Below, piece after piece: positions 33,322 through 44,590 of a stretch of DNA of 64,000 bases. Within the stretch, counting starts at the first letter, position 1; every line of letters begins with the position of its first letter. The stretch spans positions 806,001 to 870,000 of the forward strand of contig JAJEKV010000131.1 of assembly GCA_021234155.1 (NCBI GenBank), given 5' to 3'. Source of the stretch: Isoetes taiwanensis (lineage: Eukaryota > Streptophyta > Lycopodiopsida > Isoetales > Isoetaceae). The notes under the pieces are model-generated. The model saw only the letters and a program-made list of their open reading frames with translations, was not told the DNA's origin and did not search any database. The translations under genes were made by a program, and so were the position numbers.

Positions 33322-34070
33322 ATGACGGAGTTACAAAACCTGGATATCAGAATAGCCTCAGCGCAGGAGCTAAAGAATGTCAAATTACTCGGCAAGATGC
33401 ACACCTATGTGGTGGCGTATGTAGATCCGGCGCATAAAAGCTCCACTCATGTGGACAAGAAATGAGGCAAGGATCCGGTATGGAACGAGAAGCTTAATAT
33501 ATCGGTAGCTCCGCATATGCTGCAGAGGCCAAATGCAGTCCTAATGTTAGAAATTTTTGCCATAAGTTCGACATCGCCGCAGGGAAACAAGCTAGTAGGG
33601 TTTGTGAGAGTACCTCTGCCGGAGATATTGAGGTTACCTAATGCCGGAACAGAGTTTGTGAGTATGTCGTATGAAGTAAAGAAGCTGTCGGGGCGGGTGC
33701 AAGGCGTGTTAAATTTTGGATTCCGGCTGGGGCAAAGGAGCAGCGCGGCCGATGCTCGAGCTTGGGAGGAACCGGCTATGGCGTATCCGGCGACAGGGGT
33801 GCCATATCCAGGGCCTCAATATCAGCAGCCTCCTGTTTATCCCCATGTTTACCCTCACCAGAAACCCCCTAAAAAGAACCGCCTTGGAGGCGCCGGATTG
33901 GGGCTTGGCGCAAGTCTTCTTGGCGGCCTCTTGGCGCAGGTCTTCTTGGCGGCCTCTTGATCGGCGACATGATTGGCCATTCTTATGATTACGATGGTTA
34001 CGGTGGTGGTGATTTTGGCGGTGGCGATTTTGGTGGTGGTGATTTTGGGGGTGATTTTGGGGATTTCTAG
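33322..34070 (+). pseudogene. SRC2-like C2-domain protein, broken
   Basis: An intronless frame starts MTELQNLDIRIASAQELKNV, the N-terminus of plant SRC2/BAP-type C2 proteins, which bind Ca2+ and phospholipids and sit at endomembranes or the plasma membrane in stress responses. An in-frame TGA at 33463-33465 interrupts after HVDKK, where GGA is expected. The C2 domain then continues (DPVWNEKLNISVAPHML, GFVRVPLPEIL) to about 33720, followed by a Pro/Tyr/Gln-rich region and the family's GLGASLLGGLL tail. One base is missing at about 33931-33934. In the other frame the tail runs on as GDMIGHSYDYDGYGGGDFGG and ends at 34070. Two lesions suggest a pseudogene, or two consensus errors in a live gene. 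Confidence 0.82.
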
Positions 34071-35068
34071 TTTTTTACTACTGAAAATCTGTATATATCT
34101 GTAAATTGAAGCGATATATATGTACCTATATTTGCAAATAATGAAAAAGGATGCAATTCATTTGTAAATTGAAGCCAGCCAAGCAAGCTTTGAAGTTTAA
34201 TGAGAAGAGAAGCAATCTCATATTTTTGGAACAATATGTTTATCGTGTGGTTCGTGACATTTTTTCAATATGAGATAGTTTAATAACAAGATAAACACTA
34301 TTTTGTGGCCACTGATCTTCCTTAGTATTCACTTTTCTAGATTTGCATTTCATGAGTTGGCCAATTAAGCAACTAGTTGTCGTCCCCGTCATTTTTCTTG
34401 AAGCAATTGAAAACAAGGTGTTGTGTCCTCATGAGCGTTAAAAGAAAAGTAAGCACTTACTCATTTTGTACTAAAATTAAAACCATTCTAGCTTGCAAAC
34501 ACACTCATTTAATTGTCACTTCACTTCAAGAACCCATTTCTATAATAGAAAAAAAAAATTGCAAACAACTAGCAATAGGGCAGGCTTCGGATAAGGGTGG
34601 GAGTGGAGTGGGATTTGAAGGGTGAGAGAAATGATATTAATTTGTTCTAGTTTAAAATTCAAGGTGCAAAGGGCATTCTTGAACTAAGCTCCTTGTACAA
34701 CAACATCAAGTGAAGTGTAGTTCCATTGAACTGAATGAATGAAAATACCATGACCCACAGGGGTACCCACAATGAGGCCCCAACAATGACCTCAGCCATA
34801 TAATTAGACTCAAAACAAATAACTAGGCCCACGATCCACCAAATTCTCAAAACAAATAACTAGGCCCACGATCCACCAAATTCTCGAACCCAAAACCGCA
34901 TCCAAACCCCGTCCAAGTTAGAATTGACTAGGTCAAAGCGACACCTTGGCCCGCAACCCTCAAATATCGACTCCCAACGCAGGGCACGATTGTCCTCCGT
35001 CATTCTCTTCTGTCGCTCTTGTCGACCAGAGCTTCTGCAGGGCGAGCCAGATTTGGAGATGGAGCACC
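34071..35068. other. Intergenic, with a perfect 2 x 37-bp duplication
   Basis: The 3' flank of the SRC2-like gene is AT-rich. At 34811-34847 and 34848-34884 the same 37 bp, starting CAAAACAAATAACTAGGCCC, stand head to tail without a mismatch. No other gene is seen. Confidence 0.7.
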
Positions 35069-35344
35069 ATGGAATCGTCCGCTGGAGATGCGACGGTGGC
35101 GGAGTCATTCCGGCAGTCCATAGCTGCCCCTGTTCGAAGAATTGCCATGCTTTCCGAGAAGAATAGGGCAGATGAGGACTACAATCGATCCATTTTGAGG
35201 CCCAATGCGGCATATAAGAGCCTCAGGGCAACAAAAAATAGCCAATTTCTTTTACCTTTGAACAGAACAGGGGTCTTTCTTGCCGTTCTGGAGGTCTTAT
35301 CTATGGCGGCGCTCTGGATGATTGGTCTTCGGCGTCTGCTGTAG
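35069..35344 (+). CDS. Small possible membrane protein, unrecognised
   Basis: An ATG in good context (ACCATGG) opens 91 codons. The product has a hydrophilic N-terminal half (ESFRQSIAAPVRRIAMLSEK) and one hydrophobic segment near the C-terminus (GVFLAVLEVLSMAALWMIG) followed by Arg-Arg, as in a tail-anchored protein. I know no family match. It may be a real small gene, a first exon or a chance frame. Confidence 0.3.
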   Translation: MESSAGDATVAESFRQSIAAPVRRIAMLSEKNRADEDYNRSILRPNAAYKSLRATKNSQFLLPLNRTGVFLAVLEVLSMAALWMIGLRRLL

Positions 35345-35459
35345 CCCACCATTTTCCTACCTGAAATCGGAGGAGTTGTGGCAGATATTTGATGGGTTTA
35401 AGCTTTGATTCTGGATGGGGTTGTGGGAGAATGTATTAAACAGATTATAATCATAAAAA

Positions 35460-35509
35460 TGGGCTCTGGTGAGGCCGTTCGGGCCTGGAGGTTCGAATCC
35501 TCCAGCCCA
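35460..35509 (+). ncRNA. Two-armed tRNA-like sequence
   Basis: TGGGCT pairs with AGCCCA as a 6-bp acceptor-like stem. Inside it are AGGCC-GTTCG-GGCCT and a T-arm GGAGG-TTCGAAT-CCTCC with the classical B-box. One full arm is missing, so it is 50 nt long and not a normal tRNA gene. It may be a truncated tRNA pseudogene or a SINE head. Confidence 0.45.
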
Positions 35510-36344
35510 GGGTTGCTTGGTTTCTTTTTTTTTATGCAGGTCGGGCTGCTGTAGGAGCGCAGCATAGTTTTTATCCACTGCAATTCCGCTTCACGTAATG
35601 CCAATGGTCATGTGTTTTAATTTTGCACCTTTAAAATTTGTATGGGTCACGGCCTGCAAAAAACAGAGGGCCCTTCATCTGGCATAAAAGGAGGAATATT
35701 CTTCCCATCAACGGCCCCAATTGAAAAATGAAAACATCCCATTAACAACTTGTTTGTTAGTATGTTTTACTAGTACAAATTGAGTCTACTGTATTAATAC
35801 AGATCGACTACGGATTTATCAATATTAATATTGGTTGAGCTCAGCGGATGATTACAACAGATTACAAGACAGGCATGCGGCGGCGTTGCCGCCGCATTAG
35901 TTAAATGCTAAATGATTTTAATAGATAAGATTTAATATATTGTAGGTTTGATAATGATGTTGTTTGTGAAAGGGGACAATTGTTTTTGTATGCAGTTCAT
36001 GAATTATATCTGTTTGGTAGTGGTTCATAATTTTTATTTCTATTGTAGTGTGGTTTAATGAACTTATATTAGCGTTGTATCTATTGATTTAAGCAGATAG
36101 TTAAAAAAGAATGAGCATGAGAGACGAATTTTAAAGTCGACATCATTACACAATACGAATCTGCCAAATACATGTTCAGTGTGGTTTAATGGGCTTATAT
36201 TATTGTTGTACTTATTGATCTAAGCAGATAGTTAGAAAAGAATAAACATCAGAGATGAACTCTAAAACTGAGATGATTACACAATGCAAATCTGTAAAAT
36301 GCATCTTCAGGATATTTTTATCTTCGTGTATACTATTCCCATGT
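35510..36344. other. Unassigned AT-rich DNA with a local duplication
   Basis: The stretches 36040-36170 and 36175-36305 are imperfect tandem copies of about 130 bp (both contain GTGGTTTAATG..CTTATATTA, AAGCAGATAGTTA and ATTACACAAT). No gene is seen. Confidence 0.6.
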
Positions 36345-36893
36345 GAATTAAAACCATCGTGGCATATCATATCGCTCTGATTCATCGTATATATACCATC
36401 GAAGAGGATCTCCTTCTTGTGAAGCTGGTAATAGTCTATGATATGTTCTTCCCATAATACTGGCAGATGATGGTGTCTTCAGATGCACAAATAATCCTTT
36501 CACACCAAGAACAGTAAAGAATAAATTGGTTACCTTTCGTGAATCTCTAGAAAATTTAGGATCAGAATATAATTCATTTATGCGCTGTGGTACTTCAGGC
36601 AGCTGTGGGAGTCTCCATTTTCCATTATTGCAACAAAACCCTTTTCTCTCCACATTTAGCAATTCTAGCCCACAATTATCACACCTTTTATTCCATTCAC
36701 ATCTAATTCCTCCTTTTCCGATTTTCTTTCTCATTTTTTATGCTAATTGTTCCCAATAATTTTCTCTTTGGTCACAACTTATATTACTGTCTATGCAAAC
36801 ACACTCGTTTTTGTCAAGCCTGTTCCCTGTTTCATTCAGCCTAATCTCCTTTGATCGACGTCTCTTTCGTGAACTTGACATTGCTTGAGCCAT
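36345..36893 (-). pseudogene. Helitron Rep N-terminal fragment
   Basis: On the minus strand a start at 36893 gives a Ser/Arg-rich N-terminus (MAQAMSSSRKRRRSKE) and an in-frame TAA. The reading then continues as KGFCCNNGKWRLPQLPEVPQ, and later YHRLLPASQEGDPLRWYIYD. These are the conserved blocks that precede the Helitron Rep domain in plants (CC..GK..LP.LP.PP and G..YH..G.L.P). The Rep and helicase domains are absent. Confidence 0.8.
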
Positions 36894-39800
36894 GCATATG
36901 TCTGCATTTGTCCTAAAATCTTTGACAATATGCCTTGGTCGCCCTCTTTTATGAAAATCGCTGATATTTTCGACTCACAACAAAATTACGAAAAGACTTT
37001 TATATGGACTTACTTGCACTTAACTGATAAAAACACCAGAGGTTGTCACTGTACAGATAAACCTCCATGCAAACCTAAGAAAATCATTTTTTTAATATAG
37101 TCTAAGCCATTGTCATCAGGTGCCAAATTAAAGCCTGTATATAGAGCCAAATAACAAATAACAACTGGTTCTCTAAAGCCACGCTCCAGTATATCTGCAA
37201 AAGAAAGCAACAACTGTGACAATAGATTCTCTAGACAAAACAAATTTGCATCTAAAAGCAGGGATTGTGGTTACTGATACAAACTCTCTGACAGATCAAT
37301 TCTAAAGTCTTCAAGTTTTTTCTCCTCGTGGCATGCATGCTGACATGGGTTCCCCGAGCTCAAAGCTGGCATTGCCTGTTTAGGAATTTCTATCCGCCAA
37401 AACTCAAACCTTAAATCATGCAAGAAATTTTTTTCCCAATTTTTGGATCATCGGGAATTTTTTCCGATGGCTAATATCTCTAAAACCTTAGGAAATGCAT
37501 CTTAAAATCTTTTCCACCAAACCTAAAAATCCAAATTTAAACAATAGATAGATAGTATGGTGTCGTGCGATTATCCAATCCCAACAATGCCCACCATTGG
37601 ATCAGCAACTTGACAACAATGGTTATTTCTGATAGTCCATCGCTCCTGAGTGATTATCAGTTTCACAGTCAAATGAATGGTGTTATATGCCTCCACCAAC
37701 TTTTTAAAAAAGTCAACCCTCCCCTCCCGATGATCATAGCAGATAACCTTATTGGCCTGTCAAGCCTCGAAGGTTATATGCCATAATCATCTCACAAAGA
37801 TGGTTAACCTCCTCATCACATGTCACACCTATGATATTTTCAAATTGTGGAACTCTAAAATACCTCTTTATTTCTTTGGCAAAGTTGTCATTGGATATGT
37901 GAACTTATTTATCAAGGGTAGAATGGTTGATGATTGAACTAGTAGGGGGTGTACCAATAATGAACCACTTAAAAATTACAGAGAGGAAATGCGAAAAATA
38001 AAATATCTTTGCTAAATAAATATGCATGGCTTAAAAGATTTTTGTTTGAGGTATACATATTCTTTTCTTGAAAAACATTGGGTGCGTATAGCTCGTGAAT
38101 TCTGCCCATGAAATGGCCCTATCTATAAATATAAGGATCAATAAAATTCCCTATTGTTGGAATGAATAAGATTATTGAAGAATTTAACTCATTTTACCAT
38201 AGTCCACAATTGTATCATGGTTCACAATTGGTTACCCTCCTCTAACAGAAGCCTACTATTGTCGGGCCTTAGCAACATTTACCTTGTTAGGATTGTTGGC
38301 AGTTTGTATGTGGCATAATAGGATTGAATATATGTTAACGTCCATGGAGGCCAGAGGCCAAATCAGCTTCTGAGATAAGTACATGTTGCTAGTAGTGAAA
38401 GCATTATTAGCAGCACTTGTCATGTTGGACATGTGGCATTTTGTATATGGCACAATAGGAATTAAATTAAATGGAAAGGAAGTGGTGAAGTTAGATAGCC
38501 TCACCATTTCGCTAAATGTTTTTCTCCACTAAGCATGCTTCATGTTATACAATTGAGCAGAGTGTACATATCATCTATAATTTTTCCATGTGGGTTTTTC
38601 TTTTCTCCTTCGTAGGATTGATGAAATATGAAGGTATGTTCTTAAACATTCGACCCGCAGGATCCTATGCACTTAGAAGGTTTATTTTGCAGGCAGAATC
38701 GAGATCAGTCGTTCCTGCTATGATCAATTGATTTCTTTCTACTTCGCACTTGGTGAACTTCAATGATAATGGCTATTCTCTTGCAACAAAGTGTGATGAA
38801 ATTTAAGGTCGTTTGTTGTACAAAGTGAACATCATGCTTCTTAACATATGATCTACAGAAATATTAAGTACTAACGACTCCATAGATTTAATAGATGAGT
38901 TATAGAACAAATTTTAGTGGGTCAGTATTGATGATAGATGATTTAATCTCCATTTTGAAATTTGATATAAGAAGGAGCAGCAACATCTATTTAGTAAGGC
39001 TCTCCCCCATGACATGAGCATTGCGGCAATTCAGACAAAGAGGACCGCTAGAATGCCAAAGGCCATATAACTAGCTAAAAGAATCCATATAACATGGAGA
39101 TAACTGGTATTAGCTCTACAGATAATTGCCTAATGCATAATATGTTACGCAATAGATGATCTCAAAGTGCTTATATCATTCAGATTGTTACAAGGTTGAA
39201 CAACTTTAGGTGATCGCCAAGCAATGTCAATTGCATTGAGGAAAAAGGGTGGAGTATGTATGATGGTTTAAGGTAAATATAGCTATTAACATGTACTGTT
39301 TAAAGATATTGATGTTATCAAGAAGACATCAAAATGTATACAGTGAATTATGGTGAGATGTTTCTAGACAAGATTTTCTGTGAAGGTTGGTATAGTAGAT
39401 TGCATGAGTCAATCAAGAATGTGGATTGCGGAATAAAGAAAGAGAGCACTTGAATTAGGGACTGCATTCAAAAACAAACTTTTTACATCTCACTTTCAAT
39501 GTAGAAGATGAGGATATAAATAATCTTGGTTTTTAGTGGAACAAGACGATGTTGATGAAATCCATTCCAAGTCATAGGTATCAGCATCATGAAGGATGGT
39601 CAGTATAAAAGACCATGAGACTTGGAAGCACAATGGACATTACTTGATGTTAGAAGAATATTAGAGTTGTGGCCTAAATTTTTCATTTTTTGGTGAACAA
39701 TGAAACTAGGAAAACATAAGAAAGATCTTGCGACATCCCCCTCATCTATAGGATGCCCCGATCGTATAAATAATAGAGATCCCCTTCTGTCGACCTCCAT

Positions 39801-40376
39801 AGCAGGCATGAGGCTGTCCATAATACATCATCTCCTTGCTGGTGCTCAACGGATGAAGTGGAAACATGAATGTGTCTTGCCACGACTTTCTCGGCATTGC
39901 TCTAGCTATGGCAGCGTGTAAACATAAGCATATAGCAACATGCAAATAGCAATATCCATACCCACCACGAAGGTAGGGCATTATAATCCAACATATCAAT
40001 AGAGATACATCAACAACATCACGTAGTGGATGCTATCCAAGCTCGACCCGTGAGATATAACGGGCAGTCTAGTTCTCCAAATAACAACCAATGAAAGTTA
40101 TGGCAATGACATTGGTTGATATAGAATAATGGTAAGGATTTTGCAGATAGATCAAAGAGCCTTGGGTCTTGACTGTAGCCTACCAGATACGTAAAAGAGC
40201 TACTCCAGGGTTGCATCTCCCCAGGCAGGAGCGTTGTTTTCTCTAAAAGACATCATGCCAGTGTAGGTAGTTAGAGAGACAAGGTTGCCCCAACTCATAC
40301 TCAACCTGACATCATTGAAGTGACATATCACTTAGGAGAATCAAATCCATATATTGCTATCAGATCTAGCTAGCAA
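36894..40376. other. 3.5 kb without a recognisable gene
   Basis: The DNA is AT-rich on both strands with only short frames. A similar phrase (ATTGTTGG.AGTTTGTATGTGG) occurs near 38292 and 38425. Nothing else is assigned. Confidence 0.4.
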
Positions 40377-40871
40377 TGAACCTATGCGAAAACAAGGAAA
40401 ATACATGGAAAATACGCAAGAAATACGGAAGAAATATGCTAAGATCAACAAAGAATCTGATATATGAACATAAATCAAGAGTGCAATGGCCCGAAGGCAA
40501 GCAGGAACAAGAGACAGATACCTAGAAGGCTCAAGACTGGTGTTGAACCGGAATGGTTCGACAAGAAGATGGTGCCTCTTTATATATCTAGGCTAACAGT
40601 CAGGATCATGCTACTCCAATGGATGAGATCACACCAAGTGTCACGCATGCATGTAGGTTCTAGAATATTCTAGACCCTCTTGGAAACAGCCCACATATTA
40701 GAACATGAGGGAATATTTTCAACAAGTATTGGTAGCGCACTTGGCAAAGGTGTGTAACTTGCAATTAGAAGGTTGTAAATTCAAAGCTTGTCTTGTGCAA
40801 CTAGCTTTTTGCATCTCCATCTTTTGTACAGGTAATATTCGTATGATATGAATATTCATATGGTCGTCACA
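40377..40871 (-). repeat. 3' LTR of gypsy-2 (inverted copy)
   Basis: Read on the minus strand it begins TGTGACGACC directly after the purine tract and ends TAGGTTCA at 40377. It is homologous to 26235-26518 in its second half. The length is 495 bp, with a GATATATAAAG TATA-like box. Confidence 0.85.
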
Positions 40872-42211
40872 CTATCCCCCTCCTATGACGGCGACGAGTC
40901 CTCGGAGCTGGGGTCGGAGTACTCCAACTTGGCTTATCTGGATAACATCGGTGAAACTCCACAATTTTATCAGGAGCATTAGTCAGATTCTCGGTAGGCT
41001 CCCAAGTTCTATCACTTGATGAGTAACCTTCCCAATCGACAAAGTAATACAATCGCCGACGAAGAAACTTGGAGTCCAGAATTTCCCGAACCTCAAACTC
41101 CTCATGATCATCAATTTCCACTGGTGGCGACGACAGAGGAATGCGATCCGGGAAAGTATTAACTGTGTAGGGCTCTAATAGAGAAACATGAAATACTGGG
41201 TGGAGACGAATAGATGGAGGGAGCTCGAGCCGGAATGCCACATCGCTGATCTGAGCCGTGTTTTGGTAAGGACCAAGGCGACGATAGTCAAGCTTGTTGC
41301 AGGGGCATGAAATAAAGAGGTCCCTGAAAGAAGTCAGATAAGGTCATTATTGTGAAATTTAGGAGCTTCCTGTGGATGCAAATTGGCATAATGCCGATAG
41401 CGTTCCTGTGCTCGGTGAGGATGATGCTGGAGATCTGATTGAAGAGCTTGGAGTTTCTCAAGTCGAGACTCGGCACTAGGGTTAGCAGAGTCACTGTTAA
41501 TGAGAATGCTGACCAGAATTCAGAAAGAAGGGAGTCTGGCCAGTGGAAGCCTGTACTGAGTTGTTATAGGCAAACTCAGCTAATGGAAGAGAATCGACCC
41601 AATCATCCTGCTGATAATTGATAAAGCACCTTAAATATTGCTCCAGTGTCTGATTAGTGTGTCTGCTTGCCCATTACTTTCTGGATTATGACAGGATGTC
41701 AGTGAGAAATCGATATGCAATAACTCCAAAAGCCGCTTCCAAAAACCTGCGATGAACTGAGGTCCACGATCACCGACGATAGTATCTGGCAATCTATGAA
41801 GTCTGACTACTTCACAAAGAAGAATATCAGTTGTTCCCTCATTGGTGATGGTGATGTTGCAGGGAATAAAATGAGCCATCTTAGAGAGACAGTAACAATG
41901 ATGGCATCACAACTCCGAGAGAGTCTACTAACATACTCTTTCAAGGTCCATCTAGATCTGGCAGTAGCTGAAGAAGGCCATGAGGAAGATGTCTCGAAAG
42001 CTTCGTTCGATAGTAGATGTCATAGGATCGAGTAAAAGCTTCAACACAGCGACGAAGCACAAGCTACCAATACTCTCGACTAATAAGTTCAAGAGTCTTG
42101 GTTACTCCAAAGTGTCCAGCCATAGGTGAATCATGGCAAGCCTAGAGAACTTGAAGCCTCGAAGCACCATCTGGCACATACAGAAGCCCATCATGGAACA
42201 TGAGTCCATCT
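40867..42211 (-). pseudogene. int: Integrase and chromodomain of gypsy-2
   Basis: From 42211 downwards the frame gives FHDGLLYVPDGASRLQVL, then a stop and the His pair region (ACHDSPMAGHFGVTKTLEL). The zinc-binding Cys pair is replaced by Tyr. The core contains MAHFIPC, VGDRGPQFIAGFW (second Asp) and a damaged HPESNGQ block. After further shifts come LDYRRLGPYQ, LELPPSIRLHPVFHVSLLEP and an intact chromodomain, VREILDSKFLRRRLYYFVDW followed by EGYSSSDRTWEP (40867-41241, 124 codons open). The aromatic cage-like residues are present. Several stops are single transitions from CAG or TGG. Confidence 0.9.
40872..40884 (-). promoter_or_regulatory. Polypurine tract of gypsy-2
   Basis: On the minus strand AGGAGGGGGATAG directly precedes the LTR start TGTGACG. 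It lies inside the last codons of the pol frame. Confidence 0.85.
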
Positions 42212-44590
42212 AGCTTCTTTATATGTTGCACACAACTCCCCATCAAAAGAGCGTAAATCTTCAAAACTAACTGCACCTGTCACGCGGGTTAATAGGAGCC
42301 GTAAATAGTATCACTCTCCTTCTGAAGGATTAACAAAGTACATGCGTCCAATAGTGGGAAACTTCTGGTTGTTGGACCTGTCCAGCCATTTTCTACTGGG
42401 TTTATTGTAGGTAAACTTTTTAGGAAAATCATGATAGAACAATTGAGTAACCTCTCTATCTCCAGATGCGTTCATCTCGAAAAAGCTGTCAACGTTGTTC
42501 CTTTATTCTTGCTTCTTATACTGTGTGTCCATGCTCATACCTTCTAGATAGTATACATCTTGTTGCATTAGGAGATGCCCAACCAATCTAGTGACATGAG
42601 GAAACTGTGTATTTCATATGAGAGAATTCTCCATGATGTCTCAGAAGCTGAGAAATAGCATGCATTCAAGAAGTGCTTAACCTCATCATGGTTTATGGTG
42701 GGTCTGCTGCTAGTAGATGCACCATCACTCGCTGCTTCTAAGTTCATATTGATCATATCCGGCCCTTTGTAGACATATTTGTATAGATATTTAACGGCCT
42801 TTATGGCAGCACATACCTCAATATTGATATGGCACTTGAAGTACGATGTCAGCCACGGATTATATGGCACAACCCATACGTTGTCTAAATCTATATCCCC
42901 TTTTTTCACCTTTCGGCCATCATCCCTTCTTCAGTACAACGGATATCCATCAACGACTGTCGTCTCATCTGAAAATGCACATGGATAATGTTTTATACAC
43001 TTACCATCTTGCATGCACGGACTATTCGGATATCCAATACCACATGGCCCATGCATCATATTACGGGTGACTACCTCATACAATTCAGGATATACATTTT
43101 TGTCTGGTATTTCAGCACTTTGATCAATCTCTTCGGCTGTGAAGGGCTTGTCTTCCTACGTGATTAGTTATCAGATCTATCAGCTCCTTTACCTTCATAT
43201 GGAATACTCTAGCCACTAACTCTGGTCGATCACTTGGCGATTGGCCATATAATAATTCCCTCCTAATCTCTTCCCAATTTGCATTGGCAGTCATGGTTAT
43301 AAAGAGGTCCGTCCTGCCATGTTCGCGAACAATAGACATAGCATCCTGATATTGTTGGGTCATGTATCTCGGACCTCCAACATGTGAGGATGGTAACACA
43401 ACTTTTCGCCCAATAGCACTTGCATCGTCTCCTTCAAAGTCCATAATGCCCTGTAACATGTCTTTTCGAATGGTGAACAACACCATGAATTGCAGTCTTT
43501 CTTGTTTCATCTTCGCAAACATATCACAAATGTATTCTTGAAGCAATCGGCCAGCCATGTGAAGGGGAGATGCATGCCCACGATGCATGAACCGATGATA
43601 TCTGTAGTACTCCATAATAGTTACTTCCTTTGTGCCTCTCCGTCCATGAGGTATTTTAAGATGCCATCCATATGTACCATAGGGAAGAAGTAGCACAAAG
43701 TGCAATGGATTATATGCTGAGTGATATGCATCTATAAACTTCACGTCACCATCCTTAGAGTGTATAATAATGTCCCTTCGGGCTTATCATCGATAGGCAT
43801 TAAGAAAGCCACCTCATTTACAGTTGGAGCATTATATTGCCTCCTCACAGGATTTTGCACATTACAAGAAGGTATACGTAAACGGATATCCATAGTTGGA
43901 TGGATACGCATAATCTGTGTCGTACTCAAGAATATGCTAACAAATGGATTGTACTCTGTCATAAGGGCCTGCAACTGCACCACTATTTCTTGCCTCAATC
44001 CATCAAGAATGGACATCCTGCGTTCAACTTGCATGTCCTCGCCATCCATGATGTATACCTATACAAATTTTGCATGCTTTTGATGCCCTTGTGGTGGCAA
44101 TAATGTTCCCATCTTATGGCACATGCGGCCATTGACCCTAAAAGTGTAAGCTCCACCAATAGCATTTGCCAATGCCTCATCAATTTTCACACCCACTGAG
44201 GCAAACGAAAAAATATTATAGTACTTTCTAATGTTCATGCAAAAGTGATCACCCAACAATGCCTGTGGTGGTTCTGGAATGAATGGCAGCTGCACATTTC
44301 CATTAGCACATGCTCTGCACTTCTTTTTAACTGTGAGTTCTGCTTTCCACTGCATAGCCCCACAATACAAACATCTATGATCCATATTACCAAGGTCATG
44401 AGGAAAAGGTAAATTCCACGTCCATGCTATCTTGTTGAAACCGCGTTTACTAGTAGGACGTTCTTTAGGACCAATGGCAGTGTTGTATTTATAATCACTT
44501 GCACACTTTTTGAAAAGCATTTGTTCCAATGCTTATTTTCCAGTGTCACGTAGAATACATTGCTGAAATGTTAGTCGTATGTGCTTATTT
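42212..44590 (-). pseudogene. Helitron Rep protein, HUH-deleted and helicase-less
   Basis: Minus-strand blocks occur in the canonical order. At 44529 onwards: CLYCGAMQWKAE, VQLPFIPEPPQAL, YTFRVNGRMCHKMGTLLPPQ. At 44049: VRRQYNAPTVNEVAF. At 43744: the Helitron_like_N domain with PYGTYGWHLKIP, RRGTKEVTIMEYYRYH, GRKVVLPSSHVGGPRYMTQQ, FITMTANANWEEI and RPELVARVFHMK. After 43150 it continues with KPFTAEEIDQSAEIPD. At 42909: VWVVPYNPWLTSYFKCHINI and KAVKYLYKYVYKGPD, which holds the catalytic tyrosines. Then IGRMYFVNP and a YYLRLLL-type block lead to 42212, where gypsy-2 begins. The segment that should contain the HxH (HUH) motif is deleted and no helicase follows. Rep nicks and joins DNA in rolling-circle transposition; this copy cannot. 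Confidence 0.92.

Noticed and set aside
34924-35068. N-terminal extension of the 35069 frame from upstream ATGs
   Set aside because: The upstream part has a different composition and a weaker start context than ACCATGG at 35069.
35440-35520. Functional tRNA gene or organellar tRNA insertion
   Set aside because: There is no anticodon arm in a normal position and the length is only 50 nt. It does not match the chloroplast or mitochondrial tRNAs I can recall.
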